The position numbers and the translations under genes were made by a program. Positions 28,421-36,169 of a stretch of 64,000 nt of DNA are shown here, one piece after another. The notes under the pieces are model-generated. The model was not told the DNA's origin, did no database searches, and worked only from the letters and a program-made list of their open reading frames with translations. The stretch is from Streptomyces griseofuscus (GTDB taxonomy: Bacteria; Actinomycetota; Actinomycetes; Streptomycetales; Streptomycetaceae): assembly GCF_014673495.1 (NCBI RefSeq), contig NZ_CP051006.1, forward strand, positions 2,480,001 through 2,544,000, in the 5' to 3' direction. Numbering within the stretch: position 1 is the stretch's first letter; each line of letters opens with the position of its first letter.

Positions 28421-29683
28421 ATGCGCGATCACGAATCCGCCCCCAACCGCACGGGGCGAAGGCTGACCACCAAGGAGACCGCCGAACTGCTCGGTGTGAA
28501 GCCCGAGACCGTCTACGCGTATGTCAGCCGCGGCCTGCTGAGCAGCAAGCGCGAGCCCGGCGGCCGTGCCAGCACCTTCGAGGCGCGCGAGGTGGAGGAC
28601 CTGGCCCGGCGTAACCGCCGTGAGAGCGCCGGGATCCCGGGCTCCGGCGGCGATCTCTCGGTGCGCACCCGGATCACCCTGATCGAGGCCGACCGGTACT
28701 ACTACCGGGGCGTCGACGCCACCGAACTGGCCGCCCGGCACTCCTACGAGGAGGTCGCCGAGTGGCTGTGGACCGGCCGGCTCGTCCCCGGTACGGCCTT
28801 CACCGCACCCGAGGCGACCGTGCGCGCCGCCCGCTGGGCCGTGGAGGCGCTGCCCGAGCACACCTCCCCCATCGACCGGCTGCGGGTCGCGACGATCGCC
28901 GCGGCGGCCGAGGACCCGCTGCGCTTCGACCTGTCCGAAGAGGCCGTCCTGAACACGGCGCGCGTGCTCATCCCCACGCTCGTCGACGCCCTGCCGCCGA
29001 TCGCGCACGACCCGGGGGGCGACGCGCCGCTCGCCCACCGCCTGTGGTCCCGGCTGACCGCCCGCCCGGCGGACGAGGACGCCGTGCGCGTACTGGACGC
29101 CGCGCTGGTCCTGCTCGCCGATCACGACCTGGCCGCCTCCACGCTCGCGGTCCGGGTCGCCGCCTCCGCGCGGGCGCACGCCTACGCGACCGTCTCGGCC
29201 GGGCTCGGCGTCCTGGAGGGCCCGCTGCACGGCGCCAGCAGCGGGCTGGCCCACCGGATGCTGCTGGACGTGCTCGAACTGGGCAACGCGGGCCCGGTGA
29301 TCGCCGACGAACTGCGCGCCGGCCGCCGCGTCCCCGGGCTCGGCCACCGCATCTACACCGGCGAGGACCCCCGCGCACAGGTCCTGTTCGGTCTGCTGGA
29401 ACGGCTCCCCCGCGCCGAACCCGCCCTGCTCGCCGCCCGCGACATCGTCGCCACGACCGCCCGGCACACCCCGCTGCACGCCAATGTCGACCTGGCGCTC
29501 GCGGTGTTCACCTCCTCCTTCGGCATGCCCGCCACCGCCGGCGAGACGATCTTCGCCGTCGCCCGTATCGCGGGCTGGATCGCGCACGCCCTGGAGGAGT
29601 ACGGCGAACGCCCGCTGCGGATGCGCCCCGTCGGCCACTACGTCGGCCCGCGCCCGCCGCAGCCCCTCCCTCAGGCCGACTGA
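28421..29683 (+). CDS. Citrate synthase-like protein with N-terminal helix-turn-helix
   Basis: A 420-residue protein. An N-terminal MerR/excisionase-like helix-turn-helix (about residues 10-60: TTKETAELLGVKPETVYAYV) is fused to a citrate synthase domain that retains GPLHGASSGLAHR and GLGHRIYTGEDPRAQ. Such fusions are known in actinobacteria, but their role is unsettled; a metabolite-sensing repressor or an enzyme that also binds DNA are both possible. ATG 28421 is chosen; an in-frame GTG at 28412 is equally close to the weak GGTGA site. Divergent from a plain citrate-synthase-like gene. Confidence 0.83.
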   Translation: MRDHESAPNRTGRRLTTKETAELLGVKPETVYAYVSRGLLSSKREPGGRASTFEAREVEDLARRNRRESAGIPGSGGDLSVRTRITLIEADRYYYRGVDATELAARHSYEEVAEWLWTGRLVPGTAFTAPEATVRAARWAVEALPEHTSPIDRLRVATIAAAAEDPLRFDLSEEAVLNTARVLIPTLVDALPPIAHDPGGDAPLAHRLWSRLTARPADEDAVRVLDAALVLLADHDLAASTLAVRVAASARAHAYATVSAGLGVLEGPLHGASSGLAHRMLLDVLELGNAGPVIADELRAGRRVPGLGHRIYTGEDPRAQVLFGLLERLPRAEPALLAARDIVATTARHTPLHANVDLALAVFTSSFGMPATAGETIFAVARIAGWIAHALEEYGERPLRMRPVGHYVGPRPPQPLPQAD

Positions 29684-29782
29684 GTCCCCACGGCTCGCCC
29701 ACCGGGAGCCACACCCCTCCGGCAGCCCGGCGCCCTGCCCTGGACGGGGCACGGCCCCGGCCGGAAGTCGCCCTGGCCTGAG

Positions 29783-29801
29783 TCAGGTTAGGCTCACCTC
29801 T
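29783..29801 (+). promoter_or_regulatory. Iron box (DmdR1/IdeR operator)
   Basis: TCAGGTTAGGCTCACCTCT matches the 19-bp consensus TTAGGTTAGGCTCACCTAA at 16 positions, including the entire core. It ends directly before the GTG start of the sucrase/ferredoxin-like gene. Under iron sufficiency a DtxR-family repressor such as DmdR1 should silence this gene. Its contact with the start codon implies a very short leader, a leaderless mRNA or a start codon further downstream. Confidence 0.88.
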
Positions 29802-30743
29802 GTGAGTAGGTGCGCGTCCGTCTCCCTGAGCCTCGACGAGCCCGTTTCGGCGACGGCGGCCACGGCGACGACCTGGCTGCTGCTGGAACAGCCCGGCCCG
29901 TGGGGCGCCAAAGCGCTCACTTCGAGCCATCTGGACCCGGCGGTCGGCCGCGCCCTGGAGACGGCCGCGTCGGGCACCGGGGTACGCGTGGCCCTCATCC
30001 GGCGCCCCGGCCGCCACGCGGACCCCGGCTTCGGCGAGATGCGCCAGGTCTACGCCGCCCACACCGTGCCGGGCCGCGGCTGGCTGCGCGCGGCCACCAC
30101 CCGTGATCCCCGCCACCTGCTCGACCTGGACCTCGGCGCCCTCGGCGCGGGCGACCACCGCTCCTTCGACGCGGTGCTCGGCGGGCGCCCGCACACCGGC
30201 GATCCGCTCGCGCTCGTGTGCACCAACGGCAAGCGCGACCGCTGCTGTGCCCTGCTGGGCCGACCGCTCGCCACCGAGCTCGCCGCGTCGGGGGAAGACG
30301 GGGTCTGGGAGGTCACTCATCTGGGTGGACATCGCTTCGCGCCGACGGTGCTCGTGCTGCCGTACGGATACGTCTACGGCCGCGCCGACGCGCGCACCCT
30401 CAAGAAGGCCCTGGACAGCGTCCGGGAGGGCCGGGTGGCGGTCGCCGGGTGCCGCGGCTGCTCCGCTTTCGAACGCCCCGGGCAGGCGGCCGAGCTGGCG
30501 GTGCGTGAGGCGGCGGGCGAGTACCGGGCGGGCGTGCTGCGCGTCGTACGGACCGACGGTGCGGCGCCGCGCTGGGCGGTGACCGTCGCCCATGCCGACG
30601 GCCGCCGCTGGCGGGTCACCGTGGCGCGCGGGGCGTCGCTGCCGCCGCGCCCGGAGAGCTGCGGCGCCGCGGTGCTCGGCACACCGGCGCGGATGACCGT
30701 CGTCGCGGTGCGTGAGCTGCGCCCGACGGCGCTGGCGAGCTGA
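29802..30743 (+). CDS. Sucrase/ferredoxin-like [2Fe-2S] thioredoxin-fold protein
   Basis: A 313-residue member of the sucrase/ferredoxin-like family. It has the cluster-binding motif CTNGKRDRCCALLG (near residues 144-157), a HLGGHRFAPTVLVLPYGYVYG block, and CRGCSAF near residue 217. The fold is that of thioredoxin-like ferredoxins, so electron transfer is likely; sucrase activity is doubtful. An iron box immediately upstream points to iron-starvation induction and perhaps siderophore-iron reduction. GTG 29802 is in frame but lacks room for a ribosome site. Confidence 0.83.
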   Translation: MSRCASVSLSLDEPVSATAATATTWLLLEQPGPWGAKALTSSHLDPAVGRALETAASGTGVRVALIRRPGRHADPGFGEMRQVYAAHTVPGRGWLRAATTRDPRHLLDLDLGALGAGDHRSFDAVLGGRPHTGDPLALVCTNGKRDRCCALLGRPLATELAASGEDGVWEVTHLGGHRFAPTVLVLPYGYVYGRADARTLKKALDSVREGRVAVAGCRGCSAFERPGQAAELAVREAAGEYRAGVLRVVRTDGAAPRWAVTVAHADGRRWRVTVARGASLPPRPESCGAAVLGTPARMTVVAVRELRPTALAS

Positions 30744-30779
30744 ACCACGCGGCGGGCGCACCCCGTACTGTCGTCCCCC

Positions 30780-32444
30780 ATGAGTCCGACTCCCTCCGCA
30801 CGCCGTCTGCGCCTCGGTATGCCACGGCGGGTGTTCTCGCAGGTGCTGCTCATGCAGGTGACCATCGCCGCGGGCGTCGCGGTGCTGGTGACCGGCCTGT
30901 TCCTCGCGCCGCTGAGCAAACAGCTGGACCACGAGGCGATGCGCCGCGCGCTGGCCATCGCCGAGACCACGGCCCAGGACCCACAGATCGCCCAGGGCCT
31001 GCTGACCACGCCGCCGACCAAGGACGGCCCGGTGCAGCAGGAGGCCGAGCGGATCCGGCGCGCCACGCACGCCGAGTACATCGTGGTCCTGGACCGGCAC
31101 TGGGTGCGCTGGTCGCATCCGACCGCGTCGCAGATCGGCCGCATAGTGTCCACGAGCCCCTCCGGCGCCCTCGCGGGCAAGGAGGTCATGGAGATCGACC
31201 GGGGCACCCTGGGACGCTCCGCGCGCGGCAAGGTGCCGCTGTACGACGCCCACCACCGCCTGATCGGGGCGGTCTCGGTCGGCATCGCCTACGACAGCGT
31301 GCGCGCCCGGCTGATCGGTGTCATCCCGGGGCTGCTCGCCTACGCGGGCGGCGCTCTCGCGGTGGGTGCCCTGGCCGCCTGGCTGATCGCCCGCCGGGTG
31401 CAGCGGCAGACCCGGGACCTGGCGTTCTCCGACATCTCGGCGCTGCTCGCGGAGCGCGAGGCGATGCTGCACGGCATCCGTGAGGGCGTGGTCGCCCTGG
31501 ACCGGGGCGGCAGGATCCGGCTGCTCAACGACGAGGCGCGGCGGCTGCTGGGCATCGGCGACGAGGCCGTGGGCCGCGCCCCCGACGAGGCGCTCGGGGA
31601 AGGCCGTACGACCGATGTGCTCGCCGGGCGGGTGACCGGCACCGATCTGCTGACGGTGCGCGGCCGGCGGGTGCTGGTCGCCAATCGGATGCCCACCGAC
31701 GACGGCGGTGCGGTGGCCACCCTGCGCGACCGCACCGAACTGGAGCAGCTGGGGCGCGAACTCGACTCCACACGCGGGCTGATCGACGCCCTGCGTGCCC
31801 AGGACCACGAGCACGCCAACCGGATGCACACCCTGCTCGGGCTGCTGGAACTGGAGATGTACGACGACGCGGTGGAGTTCGTCGGGGAGGTGGTCGGGGA
31901 TCACCGGGTCACCGCCGAACAGGTCACCGAGAAGGTCCAGGACCCGTTGCTGGCCGCCCTGCTGGTCGGCAAGGCGACGGTGGCGGCCGAGCGCGGCGTC
32001 GCCCTGTGGGTGTCGGAACGCAGCAGGCTCCCGGACCGGCTGGTCGACCCGCGGGGGCTGGTCACGGTCGTCGGCAACCTGGTGGACAACGCCCTGGACG
32101 CGGTCGCGGGCACTCCGCACGCGCGCGTGGAGGTCGAGTTGCGCGTCGAGGGGCGTACGGTCGTGCTCCGGGTGCGGGACACCGGGCCCGGAGTGCCGGT
32201 GGATCAGCGGGAGTTGGTCTTCACCGAGGGGTGGTCCACCAAGCGGGCGCCCGTGCACGGCAAGCGGGGGCTCGGGCTGTCGCTGGTGCGCCGGCTCGCC
32301 GAGCGCCAGGGCGGCAGCGCGACCGTGGACACCGCGGGCGGGGGCGGTGCGGAGTTCACGGTGGTGCTGCCGGAGGCGCTGGGCGAGCCGGAGCTGGAGC
32401 CCGGGCCCGGACGGCAGCCCGAGCCCACGGCACGCAACAATTGA
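30780..32444 (+). CDS. DcuS/CitA-type sensor histidine kinase
   Basis: A 554-residue membrane kinase of the C4-dicarboxylate/citrate-sensing family. Two membrane segments (about 23-45 and 180-203) flank an extracytoplasmic PAS-like sensor containing AEYIVVLDRHWVRWSHP. A cytoplasmic PAS follows (about 225-320, ALDRGGRIRLLNDEARRLLG), then the phospho-His region DHEHANRMHTLLGLLELEMY (about 341-360) and an HATPase domain (GNLVDNALDAV, GKRGLGLSLVRRL). Its likely partner regulator is at 35458-36150, on the far side of an inverted ABC transporter operon. The sensed ligand is unknown, possibly the transporter's substrate. No strong ribosome site precedes ATG 30780. Confidence 0.87.
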   Translation: MSPTPSARRLRLGMPRRVFSQVLLMQVTIAAGVAVLVTGLFLAPLSKQLDHEAMRRALAIAETTAQDPQIAQGLLTTPPTKDGPVQQEAERIRRATHAEYIVVLDRHWVRWSHPTASQIGRIVSTSPSGALAGKEVMEIDRGTLGRSARGKVPLYDAHHRLIGAVSVGIAYDSVRARLIGVIPGLLAYAGGALAVGALAAWLIARRVQRQTRDLAFSDISALLAEREAMLHGIREGVVALDRGGRIRLLNDEARRLLGIGDEAVGRAPDEALGEGRTTDVLAGRVTGTDLLTVRGRRVLVANRMPTDDGGAVATLRDRTELEQLGRELDSTRGLIDALRAQDHEHANRMHTLLGLLELEMYDDAVEFVGEVVGDHRVTAEQVTEKVQDPLLAALLVGKATVAAERGVALWVSERSRLPDRLVDPRGLVTVVGNLVDNALDAVAGTPHARVEVELRVEGRTVVLRVRDTGPGVPVDQRELVFTEGWSTKRAPVHGKRGLGLSLVRRLAERQGGSATVDTAGGGGAEFTVVLPEALGEPELEPGPGRQPEPTARNN

Positions 32445-32465
32445 TTACCTTGATCGCCCGCCGTA

Positions 32466-33518
32466 CTACTTGACCGCCTTGGCGAACTCGGTCGTGTAGG
32501 TCTTGCTCAGGTCGACGTTCGCGTTCTTGATGTTGGGGTTGAACGCCTTGAGCACCTTCTCCACGGTCTCGGGACCGTTCTCCGGCATCACACCGTCGTC
32601 GGTGAACATCGGCAGGGTGCTCTTCACGGACTGGGTGTAGAGCGCCTTGTCGCCCTGGGAGTAGTCGGCGGGCATCTTGGCGGCTATCTCGTCGGCGCTG
32701 TGGGTGGACATCCACTTGAGCGTCTTGACGAATGCATTGACCAATTTCTGGACGGTCGCCTTGTGTCCGTTCACCCAGTCCGTCTGCATGTACAGACTTG
32801 ACGACGGGTACGGCCCGCCCAGCGCCTGCTGCGAGCCCTCGGGGGTGCGCATGTCGAGCAGGATCTTGCCGGCCTTCTTGTCGAGGATCGTCGCCACGGT
32901 CGGGTCGGTGGTCATGCCGCCGTCGATCGAGCCCTGCTGGAGCGCCGCGATGAAGGTCGGTCCCGCGCCCACCGCGACCGGCGTGAACTCGCTGACGTCC
33001 ACGCCGTTCTTGACCGCCAGGTACTTGGTGAGGAAGTCGGTCGAGGACCCGAGCCCGGTCACGCCCAGCTTGCGGCCCTTGAAGTCCTTGGGCGAGGTGA
33101 CATCGCCCGCGGCCTTGGCGGACACGACCTCCACCTCGCCCGGGGCGCGCGAGAACTGGACGACCGACTCGACCGACTTGCCCTTCACCTGGAGGTCGAG
33201 GGTGTGGTCGTAGAAGCCGACCGCGCCCTGCACCTGGCCGGCGACGAGCGCGGTCTCGGCCTGGACTCCGGCGGGCTCGGACATGAGCTGGACGTTCAGG
33301 CCCTCGTCCTGGAAGTAGCCGAGGCGCTGGGTGAGCATCGCGGGCATGTAGATGACCTTGTCGAGGCCGCCGACCATGATCTTGACGCTCTCGCCCTTGC
33401 CGCCGCCCCCGCCGGAGCCGGTCGCGGAACCGGCCGCGTCGTTGGCGCAGGCGGTGAGCGAGGACAGGGCGAGCAGGCCGGCGGCGGCCAGGGAGGCGTG
33501 TCTGGCGGTCTTGCGCAT
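32466..33518 (-). CDS. ABC transporter substrate-binding lipoprotein (NMT1/SsuA-like)
   Basis: A 350-residue lipoprotein. The signal peptide ends in the lipobox LTAC with Cys24, followed by a Gly-rich linker and an NMT1/THI5-like periplasmic-binding fold (about 45-345). Such proteins bind taurine, sulfonates, nitrate or pyrimidine precursors, and the ligand here cannot be assigned. Last gene of the transporter operon in transcription order ATPase, permease, binding protein. Its stop lies 21 nt from the stop of the convergent kinase gene. Confidence 0.87.
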   Translation of the reverse strand: MRKTARHASLAAAGLLALSSLTACANDAAGSATGSGGGGGKGESVKIMVGGLDKVIYMPAMLTQRLGYFQDEGLNVQLMSEPAGVQAETALVAGQVQGAVGFYDHTLDLQVKGKSVESVVQFSRAPGEVEVVSAKAAGDVTSPKDFKGRKLGVTGLGSSTDFLTKYLAVKNGVDVSEFTPVAVGAGPTFIAALQQGSIDGGMTTDPTVATILDKKAGKILLDMRTPEGSQQALGGPYPSSSLYMQTDWVNGHKATVQKLVNAFVKTLKWMSTHSADEIAAKMPADYSQGDKALYTQSVKSTLPMFTDDGVMPENGPETVEKVLKAFNPNIKNANVDLSKTYTTEFAKAVK

Positions 33519-33630
33519 GACGGTTCACGTCCTTGTGAGAGGGCGGTGCGGGTGAGGGTGTGGGGGGCTGGTCCTGCGGCGGGCCGGCCGGTGGTCCGGA
33601 CCGGGCCGCCCGGCTGCCGGAGCCGGTGGG

Positions 33631-34494
33631 TCAGCTGTCCGAACCGGCGGGCTTCCAGCGGAAGATGCGCCGCTCGGCGAAGGTGAGCAGGCCCTCTGCG
33701 GCGAGGGCGACGACGGCGAGGATGACCATCGCGGCGTACACACCGGCGGCGTTGAAGGTGTTCTGCGACTGCGCGACGAGCAGGCCGATGCCCTTGGTCG
33801 CGCCGATGTACTCGCCGACGATGGCGCCGATCAGCGCGAAGCCGAAGCTGACATGGAGACTGGTGAAGATCCAGGAGGTGGCCGACGGGACGACCACCTG
33901 GAGGGTCACCCTGCGATCGCTCGCGCCCAGGACGCGGGCGTTGGCCACCAGATTGCGGTCCACCTCGCGGGCGCCCTGGAAGGCGTTGAAGAACACCGGG
34001 AAGAAGACCAGCACCACGGCGGAGGCGACCTTGGAGGAGGGGCCGAGTCCGAACCAGATCAGGAAGATGGGCGCAAGGACGATCCGGGGAATCGAGTTGA
34101 GCACCTTGATGTATGGACCAAGCACCTCGGCGAGCAGGCCGATCCGGCCCAGTGCGATGCCGAGGAGGACACCGGCGACCACACCCACGAGCCAGCCGAG
34201 CAGGGCCTCGTAGAGCGTGTACCAGACCTGCTCGCCCAGGGAGCCTAGCGCGGTGCCGTGCATCATCCACGTGGCGATCTGGTCCCAGATCTTGGAGGGC
34301 ATCGAGAAGTTGAACGGATCGATGACCTTCGCCCGGGACAGCGCCTCCCACAGACCGAGCACGGCGACCAGGAGCACCACCCGCGCGGTGTTGACGAGGA
34401 GCTTGCGGCGGCGGGCGGCCCGGGCGCGGCTCTGCGCGCGGTCGGGGGTCTTGGCGGTGCCGGCGACCGGGGTGTCGAGAACCTCAGGCGACAT
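33631..34494 (-). CDS. ABC transporter permease (TauC/SsuC-like)
   Basis: A 287-residue inner-membrane permease with about six hydrophobic segments. The EAA-loop motif ARVLGASDRRVTLQVVVPSA (about 190-210) contacts the ATPase. I prefer ATG 34494 because AGAGGGG lies 8 nt upstream; a GTG at 34503 is in frame but would leave no spacing. It overlaps the ATPase gene by 11 nt, so translation is coupled. Confidence 0.88.
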   Translation of the reverse strand: MSPEVLDTPVAGTAKTPDRAQSRARAARRRKLLVNTARVVLLVAVLGLWEALSRAKVIDPFNFSMPSKIWDQIATWMMHGTALGSLGEQVWYTLYEALLGWLVGVVAGVLLGIALGRIGLLAEVLGPYIKVLNSIPRIVLAPIFLIWFGLGPSSKVASAVVLVFFPVFFNAFQGAREVDRNLVANARVLGASDRRVTLQVVVPSATSWIFTSLHVSFGFALIGAIVGEYIGATKGIGLLVAQSQNTFNAAGVYAAMVILAVVALAAEGLLTFAERRIFRWKPAGSDS

Positions 34495-35299
34495 GGGCGG
34501 CACCCCTCTCGCGGGTGATGCGGACCTCTTCGCCGAGCGACTCCCAGATCTCCCGGTAGATCTCGATGAACCGTGGCTGGAGGCGCACCGCCTCGACCTT
34601 GCGCGGCCGGGGCAGATCGATCTCGAAGACCTGCTTGACGGTCGCGGGCCCGGCGGTCATCACGACGACCTTGTCGGCCAGCGCGATGGACTCCTCCAGG
34701 TCGTGGGTGACGAAGACGACCGAGGCGCCGGTGCCCTCCCACAGCTCCAGCAGCTCGTCCGACATCAGCGCCCGGGTCTGCACGTCGAGCGCCGAGAACG
34801 GCTCGTCCATCAGCAGGATCTCGGGGTCGTTGACGAAGGTGGCGGCGAGGGCGACGCGCTTGCGCTGGCCGCCGGAGAGCTGGTGCGGGTAGCGGTCCTC
34901 GAAGGCGGCGAGCCCGACCCGGGCCAGCCACTCGCGGGCCTTCTGCCGGGCCTCCGCCTTGGGGACGCCCCGGAAGCGGGGGCCCGCCATGACGTTCGAC
35001 AGCACGGTGCGCCAGGGGAAGGTGGCGTCCTGCTGGAAGACGAAGCCGACCTTGTCGCCGACACCGCCGACCGGCTCCCCGGCCACCATCACCTCACCCT
35101 CGGTGGGCTCCTCCAGCCCGCTGACCAGCGTCAGCGTGGTGGACTTGCCGCAGCCGGTCGGCCCCACGACGGCCACGAACTCACCGCGTCCCACGGTGAG
35201 ATCCAGACCGCGCACGGCCGTGTGCAGTCCCCCTGACGGGGTTCTGAAGGTCTTGCTCGCGCCCCGCAGCTCGATGGCGGGGCCGGTGTGTGCGCTCAT
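34484..35299 (-). CDS. ABC transporter ATP-binding protein (TauB/SsuB-like)
   Basis: A 271-residue ATPase with Walker A VGPTGCGKSTT, signature LSGGQRKRVALA, Walker B LLMDEPFSALD and the H-loop FVTHD. ATG 35299 is the start that gives a normal family length; the frame is open further upstream, but that part resembles no protein. First gene of the transporter operon. It diverges from the DcuR-like regulator across a 158-bp region packed with repeats. Confidence 0.9.
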   Translation of the reverse strand: MSAHTGPAIELRGASKTFRTPSGGLHTAVRGLDLTVGRGEFVAVVGPTGCGKSTTLTLVSGLEEPTEGEVMVAGEPVGGVGDKVGFVFQQDATFPWRTVLSNVMAGPRFRGVPKAEARQKAREWLARVGLAAFEDRYPHQLSGGQRKRVALAATFVNDPEILLMDEPFSALDVQTRALMSDELLELWEGTGASVVFVTHDLEESIALADKVVVMTAGPATVKQVFEIDLPRPRKVEAVRLQPRFIEIYREIWESLGEEVRITRERGAAHVA

Positions 35300-35338
35300 G
35301 ACCCGGGACGGTAGGTCCGCCCCTGTACGAGCAGCAGT

Positions 35339-35396
35339 CTTGTGTGCACAAGGCGTTCTTTTGCTCGCAAGAACCTGTTGTGCTCTTTTTGCTCGC
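35339..35396. promoter_or_regulatory. Operator cluster in the ABC/response-regulator divergent promoter
   Basis: Three elements lie in tandem. CTTGTG-TG-CACAAG (35339-35352) is a perfect inverted repeat. GTTCTT-N8-AAGAAC (35355-35374) is a second one. The 10-mer TTTTGCTCGC occurs at 35359-35368 and again at 35387-35396, 28 bp apart. The local base composition is far more AT-rich than the surroundings. The array fits cooperative binding by the DcuR-like regulator encoded next door, controlling transporter and regulator together; this is inference. Confidence 0.55.
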
Positions 35397-35457
35397 GCTA
35401 CAACTGCGGAGCCGCACAGGCGGGCCGGACGCCCGCCGGCCTTGAAGGAGAGGCCTG

Positions 35458-36150
35458 ATGATTGACGTCCTGGTGGTCGACGACGACTTCCGCGTCGCTG
35501 AGATAAACGCCAAATACGTGGGAAAGGTTCCGGGGTTCCGGGTGGCCGCCCGCGCGCACAGTGCCGCCCAGGCACTGGCCGCCGTGGAGCGCGGCGCCAT
35601 CGATCTGGTGCTGCTCGACCACTATCTGCCGGACCGCACCGGCCTGGAACTCGTCCACCGGATGCGGGAACAGGGCCATGGCGCGGACGTCATCATGATC
35701 ACGGCGGCCGGTGATGTCGCCACCGTCCAGCAGGCGATGCGCCTGGGCGCCCTGCACTATCTGGTGAAGCCGTTCACCTTCGCCGCACTGCGCACCCGTC
35801 TCGACTCCTACGCCGCGCTGCGCCGCACCGTCGACCGGGTGGGCGGCCGGGGTGTGGCGGGCCAGGAACAGGTGGACCGGATCTTCGGGGCGCTGCGTAC
35901 CGCTCCCGCCCCATCCGCGCCCGGACTGCCGAGCGGCCACACCGCGCCCACGACGGACCTGATATGCGACGTGCTGTACGGCGCCGACCATCCGCTCTCC
36001 GCCCACGAGGTCGCCGCCCGCACCGGCCTGAGCCGCTCCACGGCCCAGCGCTACCTCCGCCATCTGGAACAGGCCGGCCGCCTGCGGCTCTCCCTGAAGT
36101 ACGGCGACACCGGGCGCCCGGAGCACCGGTACGCATGGGTGGCGCCGTGA
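35458..36150 (+). CDS. DcuR/CitT-type response regulator
   Basis: A 230-residue regulator. The receiver domain has acidic residues DDD at 8-10, phospho-acceptor Asp54 in LLDHYLPDRTG and the switch Lys in LVKPF. The C-terminal helix-turn-helix (about 165-225, AHEVAARTGLSRSTAQRYLR) is typical of this family. GGAGAGG precedes the ATG. The probable cognate kinase lies at 30780-32444, separated by the inverted transporter operon. Confidence 0.87.
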   Translation: MIDVLVVDDDFRVAEINAKYVGKVPGFRVAARAHSAAQALAAVERGAIDLVLLDHYLPDRTGLELVHRMREQGHGADVIMITAAGDVATVQQAMRLGALHYLVKPFTFAALRTRLDSYAALRRTVDRVGGRGVAGQEQVDRIFGALRTAPAPSAPGLPSGHTAPTTDLICDVLYGADHPLSAHEVAARTGLSRSTAQRYLRHLEQAGRLRLSLKYGDTGRPEHRYAWVAP

Positions 36151-36169
36151 CGGTGGCCGCACGGCAACG

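Noticed and set aside
29508..32258. Long minus-strand open frame (over 900 codons) opposite the sucrase/ferredoxin and kinase genes
   Set aside because: Composition artefact of high-GC codon bias: it is antisense to two well-supported genes and shows no domain or ribosome site.
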